Shown here: in pieces, positions 52,192 to 60,447 of the stretch
Layout: each line of letters opens with the position of its first letter
Numbering within the stretch: the stretch's first letter is position 1
NCBI GenBank assembly: GCA_023391105.1
Contig: JAEWBO010000040.1
Location: 1-64,000 of the forward strand
Origin: Bacillota bacterium
GTDB taxonomy: Bacteria; Bacillota; Clostridia; Christensenellales; SZUA-584
Direction: 5' to 3'
Length of the DNA: 64,000 bases
Made by a program: the position numbers and the translations under genes
Notes under the pieces: model-generated
Databases searched by the model: none
What the model was told of the DNA's origin: nothing
Seen by the model: only the letters and a program-made list of their open reading frames with translations

Positions 52192-52857
52192 TCACAGCGC
52201 CACGCTCAACGCGAAGAGTATTTGGCTGCCATAATAGGCAAACGTACTCAGCATGCCAAAAGCCTTTGATAAACGGCCGCCGATGCTTTGGGCAGCGAGC
52301 AGTACATCGGAGACAAGAAAAAGCCCGCCACCAATCGCGATAAGAATTGCAAAAGTGTCGCCAGCCTGCGGTGAAAAAAGCGTGGAAAAAGCGCGTGCAG
52401 CCATTGCGCAAAGCACCGCAGCGTAAATATAAACAGCCGGATGAAGCTTTTTAAAACGCACGCCGCGCAAACAAAAAGTGATTGCCGCAAGCACGAGGAA
52501 TGCCGCAAAAAAAGCGGCGTCATAAACAGACAAGGGCACTCTTGTAAAAAGCGCCGCGATATAAAAAAGATGTGTGAACAGAAAACAGACCATCCCCCAA
52601 GCCAAAAAGCTTGAAGAACGGTCTGTAAATATCAATAGCACATCACCGGTAAGGGCGAGGCAAAGGCCGATGAGAATCAGAGAGAAATACGGTTCTTCCG
52701 CGCCCGTTTGCAGGCTCACAGCCATCAGCACAAACATGACGCTGGCTGTCGTCTTAAAAAAAACTCGGCTTGAAAGCTTACCACTGTGCCGAACAAACGC
52801 ATAAATACAAGCAAAGATGCCTGTCAGCGCTAAGAACACATACGGCACAGCTATCAA
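52192..52857 (-). CDS. YhhN family membrane protein (lysoplasmalogenase-like)
   Basis: 221 residues and about eight membrane helices. The family includes TMEM86 lysoplasmalogenases, which cleave the vinyl-ether bond of lysoplasmalogens; plasmalogens occur in anaerobic clostridia. LALTGDVLLIF and GGGLFLVSDVLLA with paired Asp residues are the conserved YhhN positions. The start is TTG at 52857 or GTG three codons on. The neighbour DUF1292 gene ends ten bases upstream on the same strand. Confidence 0.85.
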   Translation of the reverse strand: MIAVPYVFLALTGIFACIYAFVRHSGKLSSRVFFKTTASVMFVLMAVSLQTGAEEPYFSLILIGLCLALTGDVLLIFTDRSSSFLAWGMVCFLFTHLFYIAALFTRVPLSVYDAAFFAAFLVLAAITFCLRGVRFKKLHPAVYIYAAVLCAMAARAFSTLFSPQAGDTFAILIAIGGGLFLVSDVLLAAQSIGGRLSKAFGMLSTFAYYGSQILFALSVAL

Positions 52858-52866
52858 CCCTTTCGC

Positions 52867-53184
52867 TTAATCTTGCTTCTCTTCGTCACTTTCATCTCTT
52901 TCTTTGTCGCCTTCTTCATCATCGTCTTCGTAATAAAGGCGCTCAAACTCTTCCCATACTTGGTCGAGGCGGTCTTCGTTCTCGATAGGCACGTAGCAAT
53001 CGTTGCCGTCCTCGTCCTCAAGTATTTCCATCAGCAGCACTTCACCGTTCTCGATGTCTTCCATATCTTCCTCGGGTGTCAATGCCACAAAAAAGCTATC
53101 TTCAAAATCGAACGTCATGATGTGCAAAAAGCGTATGTCTTTGCCATCTTCATCAGTGAGTATGACCACATTTTCTTCGTCCAT
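52867..53184 (-). CDS. DUF1292 acidic protein (YrzB family)
   Basis: 105 residues, very acidic. ILTDEDGKDIRFLHIMTFD and a middle PEEDMEDIENGEVLLMEI segment match DUF1292. Function unknown. The order ireB, ruvX, DUF1292 reproduces yrzL-yrrK-yrzB of Bacillus. The start at 53184 has GGAG. Confidence 0.9.
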   Translation of the reverse strand: MDEENVVILTDEDGKDIRFLHIMTFDFEDSFFVALTPEEDMEDIENGEVLLMEILEDEDGNDCYVPIENEDRLDQVWEEFERLYYEDDDEEGDKERDESDEEKQD

Positions 53185-53268
53185 TATTGTCTCCTTTGCC
53201 AAAACCGGCATTCTTTATTATGATAAGCCGCGCATCATTTTATACGCTGCAGCAGACCCAGTATGGCA

Positions 53269-53679
53269 TCACGCCCTGTGCGTGTCAAGATAAGCGCTCA
53301 AAATATACACAGCCGCCAATTTATCGACAACCTGACGGCGCTTTTTGCGAGACACATCCGCCTCGATAAGCATACGCTCCGCGCTCACCGTCGTCAGCCG
53401 CTCGTCCTGAAAGACGACGGGCAAGCCCAACGCTTCCACCTCAGCCATAAAGGCACGAACGTTTAATACCGCCGGTCCTTCGCTCCCGTTCATGTTAAGT
53501 GGCAATCCCGCTACAATTTTTGATACTCCCAGCTCGCGCGCTTTGTTTGCGATGTATGCCGCGTCACCTTCACCCTTGCGTGCATACGTTTCCACTCCCT
53601 GCGCCGTCATGCCAAGCGCGTCCGAAACGGCGATACCAATGCGTTTTTCGCCGATATCCAACCCTAAAATTCTTTCCAT
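53269..53679 (-). CDS. ruvX: RuvX/YqgF Holliday-junction-resolvase-like nuclease
   Basis: 136-residue RNase H-fold protein needed for 16S rRNA 5'-end maturation. The first acidic residue lies in ILGLDIGEKRIGIAVSD, the second in FQDERLTT and the third in the C-terminal VDKLAAVYIL. The start at 53679 has GGGG upstream. It sits between ireB and the DUF1292 gene. Confidence 0.94.
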   Translation of the reverse strand: MERILGLDIGEKRIGIAVSDALGMTAQGVETYARKGEGDAAYIANKARELGVSKIVAGLPLNMNGSEGPAVLNVRAFMAEVEALGLPVVFQDERLTTVSAERMLIEADVSRKKRRQVVDKLAAVYILSAYLDTHRA

Positions 53680-53780
53680 TATTTCCCCTTTATGCAATTT
53701 AAAAAGGTCAAACTCAAAACAGAGCTTAACCCAAATACGCGATATTATGTGACCAAGCAAAAATTCGCTTCATAAGCAAA

Positions 53781-54050
53781 TCAGTCTTCCGCCTTTTGCA
53801 TGTTATCAATGTATACCTTGACGAACTCTTCTAAAAGCTCGTCCCGTTCCACGCGCTTAATCAAAGACCTTGCATTTTTATAGCTTGTAATATAAGTGGG
53901 ATCACCCGAAATGATATACCCCACAATCTGATTCACAGGATCGTAGCCCTTATCTTTGAGTGCATCACAAACAAGCCAGATCACTTCTCTTTGCGGATTA
54001 TCAAGCTCCTTCGACAGCGAAAATTTCATTGTTTCATCAAATCTGGACAC
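53781..54050 (-). CDS. IreB family regulatory phosphoprotein (UPF0297)
   Basis: 89 residues. The conserved DETMKFSL start and GYIISGDPTYITSYKNARSLI are family hallmarks. In Enterococcus IreB is phosphorylated by the PASTA kinase IreK and affects cephalosporin resistance. The start is GTG at 54050, three codons inside the longest frame, behind GGGGGTG. The Thr in the DET motif corresponds to the phosphorylated region. Confidence 0.93.
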   Translation of the reverse strand: MSRFDETMKFSLSKELDNPQREVIWLVCDALKDKGYDPVNQIVGYIISGDPTYITSYKNARSLIKRVERDELLEEFVKVYIDNMQKAED

Positions 54051-54198
54051 GAGTGGCACCCCCTTGCTTTATGCTTATTATATACCATGTATGGGCGCTT
54101 TTCAAACGCAATGCGCAAACATTTGGTAAACTTTAATAATCGTCATAGTTGTATCACATATTCGTCATGATTGTTATGCAGAACACAACGAATATCAC

Positions 54199-54223
54199 AA
54201 AGCCGGCCATTTAAGCCGGCTTT
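54199..54223. terminator. hairpin terminator between ireB and the small membrane protein gene
   Basis: AAAGCCGGC and GCCGGCTTT form a nine-base-pair stem, with only TTTG/TTTG tails either way. It probably ends transcription of the small protein gene at 54277-54441. Confidence 0.5.
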
Positions 54224-54276
54224 GACAAATTGCTCCCGTTTATACTTCCTCAAAATATAAAACATTCTTTTGCCGC

Positions 54277-54441
54277 TTAGCTTCCCGGTTCCGTCATCTT
54301 GTCCATATGGTTGTTAATCGCTCTGCGCCCTTGGCGAATTATACGATTCATCCGAGGCTGAAAATACGGCATCGCGACCATCGTGGCAGCCGCACCGATT
54401 GCACCGCCCACAATCATGCCCACCAGCAAATTGACTCTCAT
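54277..54441 (-). CDS. 54-residue small membrane protein
   Basis: An intact short frame with ATG at 54441, AAAGGAG seven bases upstream and TAA at 54277. It begins MRVNLLVGMIVGGAIGAAAT, one glycine-rich membrane helix, followed by a basic tail (RMNRIIRQGRRAINN). The shape resembles small YtxH-type proteins. Function unknown. It is between iscU and ireB. Confidence 0.7.
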   Translation of the reverse strand: MRVNLLVGMIVGGAIGAAATMVAMPYFQPRMNRIIRQGRRAINNHMDKMTEPGS

Positions 54442-54539
54442 CTGTCACACTCCTTTCAAGCAGTTCTTGCTACTTGTATTTTGCTCAAGAAGTGGCAAAC
54501 ATATTTAAGCCGATGTCATAAAGTTAGTACCATAATATT

Positions 54540-54905
54540 CTATTTTCTCGATTTGTAATCCACAATTGCGGCTTTTATCGCATCTTCGACCATCAGTGAG
54601 CAGTGTACCTTTTGCTCGGGCAGACCGCCCAGCTCTGCCACGATGTCCGCCTTGGAGAGCGCCTCAGCCTCCTCAATTGTTCTGCCCTTCACCATATCCG
54701 TTGCGATACTGGACGATGCGATGGCTGCACAGCAGCCATACGTTTTGTATTTGATATCGGTTATTCGACCGTCTCGAACCCTTAAATACATCGACATGGT
54801 ATCACCGCATTCGCTGCTTCCCACTTCGGCATATCCGTCTGGATTCTCCATCTCGCCTACGTTGTGCGGATCTTTAAAATGCGCCAGCACTTTCTCATTA
54901 TACAT
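54540..54905 (-). CDS. iscU: iron-sulfur scaffold protein IscU/NifU
   Basis: 121-residue scaffold for cluster assembly. The three ligand cysteines are at 33 (SSECGDTM), 58 (YGCCAAIASSS, with an additional Cys59) and 102 (KVHCSLMVEDA), with Asp35 aiding release. The start at 54905 behind AGGAGG is well supported; the longer frame is not. The start overlaps the NifS stop by eight bases. Confidence 0.93.
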   Translation of the reverse strand: MYNEKVLAHFKDPHNVGEMENPDGYAEVGSSECGDTMSMYLRVRDGRITDIKYKTYGCCAAIASSSIATDMVKGRTIEEAEALSKADIVAELGGLPEQKVHCSLMVEDAIKAAIVDYKSRK

Positions 54906-56070
54906 TCTTTTTGCCTCCTTTACGCTGTGCGAAAAGCGGCGATAATGCCTGAAGCCTTTCCACCGCGGCTTTTGTCTTTTGTATGACCGTATCAATCTGC
55001 TCCACGTTGTTATCCCGTCCGATGCTCATTCGCAGCGACCCACGAGCATCTTCGATAGAAAGACCCATCGCCCGCAGCACATATGAAGGCTTGAGAGAAC
55101 TTGATGAGCAAGCGGAGCCTGTGGATACCGCAATGCCTTCCAGATCAAGAAACGTCATGAGCGCTTCCGCCTCAATGCCGCCGAACGTCACATTAACGTG
55201 CCCCGGCAGCCGCTCTGCCTCACCGCCGTTGAGCCGTGTCTCGGGCAGCACCGAAAGACCGTTCGCGAGCCGGTTCGCCAGCATACGTTCGTGTTTTTCG
55301 TTTTCCTGCATGGTTCGTGCCGCAAGCTCCGCCGCCGCGCCCAGACCCACGATACCCGGTGTGTTCAGCGTTCCCGCACGAGAGCCTCTTTCCTGCGCGC
55401 CGCCGTGCAAAAAGCGCCCGACGTTGACACCCTGCCGCACATAAAGCGCGCCGATACCCTTGGGACCATAAAACTTATGTGCACTCATGGACAACAGATC
55501 AATATCCAACTCATTCACGTCGATGGGCACATGACCCACGGCTTGTACCGCGTCTGTGTGAAACAGAATGTCGTTCTCGCGCGCCAGTTTGCCGATTTGT
55601 GCAATTGGCATCAACACCCCTGTTTCATTGTTGGCAAACATGATGCTGATAAGTATGGTATCGGGCCGAAGAGCCTCCTCCACGGTTTTTGCGCTCACAC
55701 GACCCATCTCATCGACCGGCAGGAACGTGACATCGAGCCCGCGCGACTTTAAATAGTCGCATGTATCCAGCACAGCGTGGTGCTCGATAGACGTCGTAAT
55801 GATATGCCCCTTGCCCGCAAGCTCCGCGATGCCCTTTAGCGCCCAATTGTCGCTCTCAGTACCGCCCGACGTGAAATAGATTTCCTCCGCCTTCGCGCCG
55901 ATAACCGCCGCTGTCTGCTCACGCGCTTTCATGACGGCCTTGTCCGCCGCGCGCCCAAAGCTGTGCAGGCTGGACGCATTGCCGTACGTCTCCTCAAAAA
56001 ACGGCCGCATAATGTCTAGCACGCGCTTGTCTGTATGCGTGGTTGCGGCATGATCCAAATATATCCCCAT
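54898..56070 (-). CDS. nifS: cysteine desulfurase NifS/IscS
   Basis: 390-residue PLP enzyme giving sulfur to IscU. The PLP-binding Lys is in SMSAHKFYGPKG and the active Cys in STGSACSSSS. The start at 56070 (MGIYLDHAATT) follows GGTG. It overlaps iscU at its end and iscR at its start. Confidence 0.95.
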   Translation of the reverse strand: MGIYLDHAATTHTDKRVLDIMRPFFEETYGNASSLHSFGRAADKAVMKAREQTAAVIGAKAEEIYFTSGGTESDNWALKGIAELAGKGHIITTSIEHHAVLDTCDYLKSRGLDVTFLPVDEMGRVSAKTVEEALRPDTILISIMFANNETGVLMPIAQIGKLARENDILFHTDAVQAVGHVPIDVNELDIDLLSMSAHKFYGPKGIGALYVRQGVNVGRFLHGGAQERGSRAGTLNTPGIVGLGAAAELAARTMQENEKHERMLANRLANGLSVLPETRLNGGEAERLPGHVNVTFGGIEAEALMTFLDLEGIAVSTGSACSSSSLKPSYVLRAMGLSIEDARGSLRMSIGRDNNVEQIDTVIQKTKAAVERLQALSPLFAQRKGGKKNV

Positions 56071-56072
56071 AA

Positions 56073-56522
56073 TTAGCACCTTATATTTTTTGCCTGCGGA
56101 CGCTGCTCCGCAAGCCTTTTATCATCGTCAAGCATATCCTGTAAGGATATGCCTTCCACCACTGCACTGATACCGTCATAAATACGCTGCCATATCGCGT
56201 GCGCGGTGCATGCGTTGGCGTTTTCGCAATCCGTGCCGCCGCCTACGCATTCCGCCGGAGCCAGCTCTCCCTCGAGCGCCGTGAGCACGCTGCCCACTGA
56301 AATATCCTTGGGTTCATATCTCAAAACATAGCCGCCGCCAGCGCCGCGCGTGCTCCCCACAAGCCCCGCGCTTTTGAGCATCGGAAATATCTGTTCCAGA
56401 TACTGTTCGCTCAAAGCCTGCTGTGCCGCGATTTGCCGCAGGCTCAGCGGTCCGCTGCCCCATGCCTTGGCGAGCTCAAACATCGCACGAAGGCCGTAGC
56501 GGCCCTTTGTGGAAATGATCAC
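56073..56522 (-). CDS. Rrf2/IscR family cluster-sensing regulator
   Basis: 149-residue winged-helix regulator (STKGRYGLRAMFELA, recognition helix PLSLRQIAAQQALSEQYLEQI) with three Cys near residues 90-105 (CVGGTDC and the following C) that could hold a 2Fe-2S cluster. It probably represses the nifS-iscU operon when clusters are plentiful. The start is GTG at 56522 behind GGAGG; the TTG four codons earlier is less likely. First gene of the operon. Confidence 0.92.
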   Translation of the reverse strand: MIISTKGRYGLRAMFELAKAWGSGPLSLRQIAAQQALSEQYLEQIFPMLKSAGLVGSTRGAGGGYVLRYEPKDISVGSVLTALEGELAPAECVGGGTDCENANACTAHAIWQRIYDGISAVVEGISLQDMLDDDKRLAEQRPQAKNIRC

Positions 56523-56559
56523 TTGCTCCTCCAAAATTCCGAGTTTTTTAGTAGGCTTT

Positions 56560-56588
56560 ATGGTATGACAAGATTAGTGGTTTGTCAA
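56560..56588 (-). promoter_or_regulatory. promoter of the iscR-nifS-iscU operon
   Basis: Minus strand: TTGACA (56588-56583), 17-base spacer, TACCAT (56565-56560), 40 bases ahead of the iscR start. Confidence 0.7.
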
Positions 56589-56746
56589 TATAGATTATCC
56601 GAAAGTCTGGCAGTAAAAATTCTCGATAGATACCAAAGGCTCTACTATTAATATAATATAAGCGATTCAAAGTCTATTGATATCGAACAGATGGCTGATT
56701 ATATGCATAGTTATATATAAAACAGATAATCTAAGGAGGTGGAAAT

Positions 56747-57304
56747 TTGCCATATTCCATTCCGACTTATGGTTCACCAGAACACCGTTTTGAAATGACG
56801 GGAGACTTTCCATATATAGCAAAGAGTATACAAAGACAGCCGAAGATGATGGATCCCAAACTCAACGATCCTTACGATCCACAAGCCGCGCTGCCTGAAG
56901 CCTTGAATCTTATAAAGCAAGCGGTTCTCGGTGAAGCTGAGGACAGAAAGTTTTATGAATTTCTGATATCGGAAGCACCCAGCATGGAGGACAAAAAGAT
57001 CATTATGGGCATTCGAGACAACGAAATCAAGCATTTCGGTTTGTTCCGACGTATTTACAATGAATTGACAGGCAAAACGCTGCCAGGGTCCGAGGAAGTC
57101 AGCTTCGAGCAGCCAGCGTCCTACTGTGCGGGGCTGCTTCAGGCACTGCTCGGTGAACAGAACGCCGTCATAAAATACAGACAAATACTGTTTGCCATGC
57201 TGGACAGACGCCACATCAACATGCTGACTGAGATCATCACTGACGAACTGCGACATTTTGGCCTATACAACTATTTATACTCAAAAAACAATTGTTCCGT
57301 ATAA
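56747..57304 (+). CDS. ferritin-like/rubrerythrin-type protein
   Basis: 185 residues with a helical bundle. Two internal repeats each carry a diiron half-site: GEAEDRKFYEF with RDNEIKHFGLF, and GEQNAVIKYRQ with TDELRHFGLY. This is the ferritin-like arrangement of Glu and His ligands. The start is TTG at 56747 behind a perfect AAGGAGGTGG. Likely an oxidative-stress or iron-handling protein next to the Fe-S genes but on the opposite strand. The N-terminal 50 residues (MPYSIPTYGSPE) are not part of the bundle. Confidence 0.85.
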   Translation: MPYSIPTYGSPEHRFEMTGDFPYIAKSIQRQPKMMDPKLNDPYDPQAALPEALNLIKQAVLGEAEDRKFYEFLISEAPSMEDKKIIMGIRDNEIKHFGLFRRIYNELTGKTLPGSEEVSFEQPASYCAGLLQALLGEQNAVIKYRQILFAMLDRRHINMLTEIITDELRHFGLYNYLYSKNNCSV

Positions 57305-57330
57305 GAGAACATATTCCATCACCGTATCAT

Positions 57331-57358
57331 AAAAGCGCATCGAAAACCCGATGCGCTT
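57331..57358. terminator. bidirectional terminator between convergent genes
   Basis: AAGCGCATCG and CGATGCGCTT form a 10-base-pair stem. On the minus strand TTTTA follows; on the plus strand it is AAACTTCTTTT. It serves the ferritin-like gene and the DUF4203-like gene. Confidence 0.65.
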
Positions 57359-57378
57359 AAACTTCTTTTATGCTTAAA

Positions 57379-58071
57379 TTAGATGCTGTCCGCAAACTCG
57401 TTTCTCTTTCGCACCCGAAAGCTTCTGTCATCATCCAAACGGTTAGAAAGCAGTTGCCTGTTCGCCGTCCAGTAAAACTGGACGAAGATCCCGAGCCCCA
57501 TCAGCACCAACGCGACACCGCCAATCAGATATGCATTGGAAGTGATGAAATATTCAAACGGGATAAGCAAATTGCTATATGCGACGATGCTTGCCGCATC
57601 AACCCCCACGAGATACAGGTATAACCCGATATATGCCGCGCCGCATCCGCCGAGAACGGCAGTGGTAATCACTGTTCCGATACGCTGATACGCCACCGTC
57701 AGCAGAGCCGCGACAACCGAGACTGTGAGGCATATGGGATAAATAAGCGGCATATTCTGCACGCCCAAGGCATGGACGACAAAAGCGGCAAATGTGCCGC
57801 CCGCGGCAAGTCCCGCAAAAAAGCTCGCAAAACGTTTGAAGAAGAACAATATCAGATAAATCGAGATAGCGCTGCCCACGAAAAATAGCCATGTGCTCAT
57901 CGCATCGAGTCGCAGGTGGTCGTATACGAAAAGATAAAGCAGTCCTTCAAACAAGACAAGCCCGCTGAACGGCAGTAAAAACCTCGCAAGCTTGTACCCA
58001 AAAAAGCAATGCAGCAAACTCACTATCAGCGCCGCACAGCCACAGATCAATATCACAAGAGATGAATTCAT
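57379..58071 (-). CDS. DUF4203/TMEM198-like membrane protein
   Basis: 230 residues with about seven membrane helices. FGYKLARFLLPFSG and RFASFFAGLAAGG match the repeated Gly-rich helices of the DUF4203/TMEM198 type. Its function is not known. It is paired with a paralogue 14 bases upstream, and both likely form one operon. Confidence 0.75.
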   Translation of the reverse strand: MNSSLVILICGCAALIVSLLHCFFGYKLARFLLPFSGLVLFEGLLYLFVYDHLRLDAMSTWLFFVGSAISIYLILFFFKRFASFFAGLAAGGTFAAFVVHALGVQNMPLIYPICLTVSVVAALLTVAYQRIGTVITTAVLGGCGAAYIGLYLYLVGVDAASIVAYSNLLIPFEYFITSNAYLIGGVALVLMGLGIFVQFYWTANRQLLSNRLDDDRSFRVRKRNEFADSI

Positions 58072-58085
58072 GCTCTTTTCCCCCG

Positions 58086-58688
58086 TTAACGTTTTTTGCT
58101 GGACAGCTGCACAACCAGGCCGCCGACGAATAGTACCCCAAGAGCCGCAAGATATACCGTTGACGAATATGCGCTGTATGTGGCCTGCGGGTCATAAAGC
58201 ACGAGCGACTGCGTCCGTATTCCGCCCACGATTGAGTCCACAAACTGCGCAAGCGCCGAAGCGCCGATAAACGATGTGAATATCGCGATGAATATGCGCT
58301 TGTGGTTGAGCGTCAGCGCGCCCAGCAAGCAGCATATAACAAGCGCCGGAAGATAGACATACCAGCTTAAAATATTTAATTCCAGCACATTGATCAACAG
58401 CAAACAAAGCAGCAGACCGCCGCCAAAGCCGATGCAGAATACGCCGAAATACAGCAGAAACACAAAAAGCAGCGCAACCACGATGCCCGCGCCAAGGCTG
58501 GCCAACAACAGCGTGGTATCGCCAAGCGACATAAATATGGGGAGCAACGTATTCGCGAGCAGAAATCCTGCCGCAAAGCCATATATCGCGAGAATCACCT
58601 TGAGCCATCTGTTGCCGAAGAAACAGAACACAACACCCAGCGCAAGATCGATAATCAGCACAAGAATAGAAATCAATTGGCCATCCAT
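58086..58688 (-). CDS. DUF4203/TMEM198-like membrane protein, paralogue
   Basis: 200 residues with seven membrane helices. FGNRWLKVILAIYGFAAGF repeats the pattern of its neighbour (FGYKLARFLLPFSG), suggesting duplication. The start at 58688 (MDGQLISIL) has GGAGGG; the longer frame before it overlaps the LysM gene. Function unknown. Confidence 0.75.
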   Translation of the reverse strand: MDGQLISILVLIIDLALGVVFCFFGNRWLKVILAIYGFAAGFLLANTLLPIFMSLGDTTLLLASLGAGIVVALLFVFLLYFGVFCIGFGGGLLLCLLLINVLELNILSWYVYLPALVICCLLGALTLNHKRIFIAIFTSFIGASALAQFVDSIVGGIRTQSLVLYDPQATYSAYSSTVYLAALGVLFVGGLVVQLSSKKR

Positions 58689-58755
58689 AAACACCCTCCA
58701 CGCTTGTATTTTACCACACGGAAAATACAAACACAATTGTTTGATATACCCACCG

Positions 58756-59244
58756 TCAGTCAAGAAGCAGCTGCATGCCCGGGTAAATCGGCTCCTTTGG
58801 GCCAAGGCCGTTCTTCTCGCGAATGCGGCGCACCAGTATGCCGCGCTCTCGCGCAATGGTCTCTATCGTCTCGCCCTCACGCACCGAGTAAATCTCACCT
58901 GACAGTATCGGGATGCTGAGTTTATCCCCTTCACGGATGCTCCCGGGGTCACTTAAGTTGTTGGCCTTTTTAAGTATATTCATGGTTACGCCGTGATGCC
59001 GCGCAATGCTAAGCAGCGTATCTTCCGGCATCACTATGTATATCTTCCAGTCGGTTTTTTCCTCGCCTTCGCACCGGTTGCAATAGCACTGGCGCGGTAT
59101 GTTGATCTTTCGGCACCGCTCGAAATCCTTTACGGTTTTGATGCCGTTGGCGCGCATAATCATGCACACCGGCACACGGTATTGTACGCTGAGCATTTCG
59201 AGCCTGTCCGTGCGCTTTAAATTATGAACCGTCAGCATTTCCAT
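58756..59244 (-). CDS. LysM domain protein
   Basis: 162 residues with LysM-type folds: an N-terminal repeat (LEMLSVQYRVPVCMIMRANG), a Cys-rich linker (CYCNRCEGEE), a second repeat (TLLSIARHHGVTMNILKKAN) and a third (TIETIARERGILVRRIREKN). LysM binds peptidoglycan, often in spore cortex or coat proteins. No signal peptide is seen, so a mother-cell coat/cortex role is possible. The start at 59244 has GGGGTG. Confidence 0.85.
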   Translation of the reverse strand: MEMLTVHNLKRTDRLEMLSVQYRVPVCMIMRANGIKTVKDFERCRKINIPRQCYCNRCEGEEKTDWKIYIVMPEDTLLSIARHHGVTMNILKKANNLSDPGSIREGDKLSIPILSGEIYSVREGETIETIARERGILVRRIREKNGLGPKEPIYPGMQLLLD

Positions 59245-59283
59245 ATGCATCACCCCGTTAAAGAATATGCCGGGGCAATCATG

Positions 59284-60438
59284 TTATATGAGTGACAGTA
59301 TGAATTTTGCGCATTCCTCTTGTGTGAATGCGACCGGATTTTTACTCATTGAAGAACCCATTGACGCAGCTGCAAGCTCCTCCGCCATGTCCGCCGTGAC
59401 GCCCAGCTCGCCAAGGCGGGCGGGCAGCCCCACATCGGCGCAAAGCGCCGCGACAGCCTCCGACACAGTGAGCGCCGCATCCAACTCGTTTGCAAACGTC
59501 CTATTGCATACAGAATCCGCAAGCGCCGCATATTTCGTCACACCATGCTCAATGTTATAGCGCATCACATGCGGCAGCAGCATACCGCAGGCCACGCCGT
59601 GTGTCACACCCAGCACCGCACCCAATCCCGCGCCGATACCATGCGCCGCGCCCAGCCCTGCGTTAGCAAGGCACATGCCGCTAACCAGCGCCGCAAGAGA
59701 CATCGTTTCACGCGCTTTATGGTCGCTGCCGTCGGCGTATACACGCCGCAGCGCGTTCATGGCGCGCGGTGCGTGATAAAGCGCCATTGCGTCACAGAAA
59801 TCGTTGGCCTGCCGCGTGGTCAGGCTTTCGATGAGCTGGCAGACTGCATCCATGCCGGACGCCGCCGTCACGTTTGGCGGTACAGGCACTGTCAGCGCCG
59901 GGTCCACAAGCGCCACACGCGCAAGCAGCCGCTCGTCGCGCATGCTCACCTTGAATTTATCCTTGGCAGACATCACGACCGCGTTTTTCGTCACTTCCGT
60001 GCCGGTGCCAGCCGTGGTCGGCACAGCGATAAAAGGCAGTGGATCGGCAATAATCTTCGCACCGGTACCCACGCCTTCCAGAAACCCGCGGACGCTGCCG
60101 CCGTTGGAAATCACGCCTGCGGCAGCCTTAGCCGTATCCATCGCACTGCCGCCCCCGATACCCAGAACCGCATTCACGCTCGCACGAATGCCGCACTGTA
60201 CGGCTGCGTCCACCGTTTCGGGCGTCGGCTCTCCCATCACACTGTCAAACACGGTGCATTTGATGCCCGCCTTTTCCATATCGTTTAACAGCGTATCCAG
60301 CACGCCCGATCGACGCAGCGAATTACCGCCAGTCACAACCAGGTAGTGCTTGCCAAACCCCGCGCATATCGACGGCAGTTTTTTTATAGCACCACTTTCA
60401 AACACGATACGCGGTGCGGTATAGAATTCAAAGCCCAT
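59284..60438 (-). CDS. iron-containing alcohol dehydrogenase
   Basis: 384-residue type III Fe-ADH. The NAD-binding GIGGGSAMDTAKAAAG and the PTTAGTGTEVT loop lie in the N-terminal domain. Metal ligands come from the Asp/His positions of the second domain (GAAHGIGAGLGAVLGVTHG). It reduces an aldehyde or ketone, with an unknown partner. GGAGG lies upstream of the ATG. Next to a phosphoglycerate-mutase-like gene on the same strand, with a nine-base gap. Confidence 0.92.
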   Translation of the reverse strand: MGFEFYTAPRIVFESGAIKKLPSICAGFGKHYLVVTGGNSLRRSGVLDTLLNDMEKAGIKCTVFDSVMGEPTPETVDAAVQCGIRASVNAVLGIGGGSAMDTAKAAAGVISNGGSVRGFLEGVGTGAKIIADPLPFIAVPTTAGTGTEVTKNAVVMSAKDKFKVSMRDERLLARVALVDPALTVPVPPNVTAASGMDAVCQLIESLTTRQANDFCDAMALYHAPRAMNALRRVYADGSDHKARETMSLAALVSGMCLANAGLGAAHGIGAGLGAVLGVTHGVACGMLLPHVMRYNIEHGVTKYAALADSVCNRTFANELDAALTVSEAVAALCADVGLPARLGELGVTADMAEELAAASMGSSMSKNPVAFTQEECAKFILSLI

Positions 60439-60447
60439 GAACGCCTC

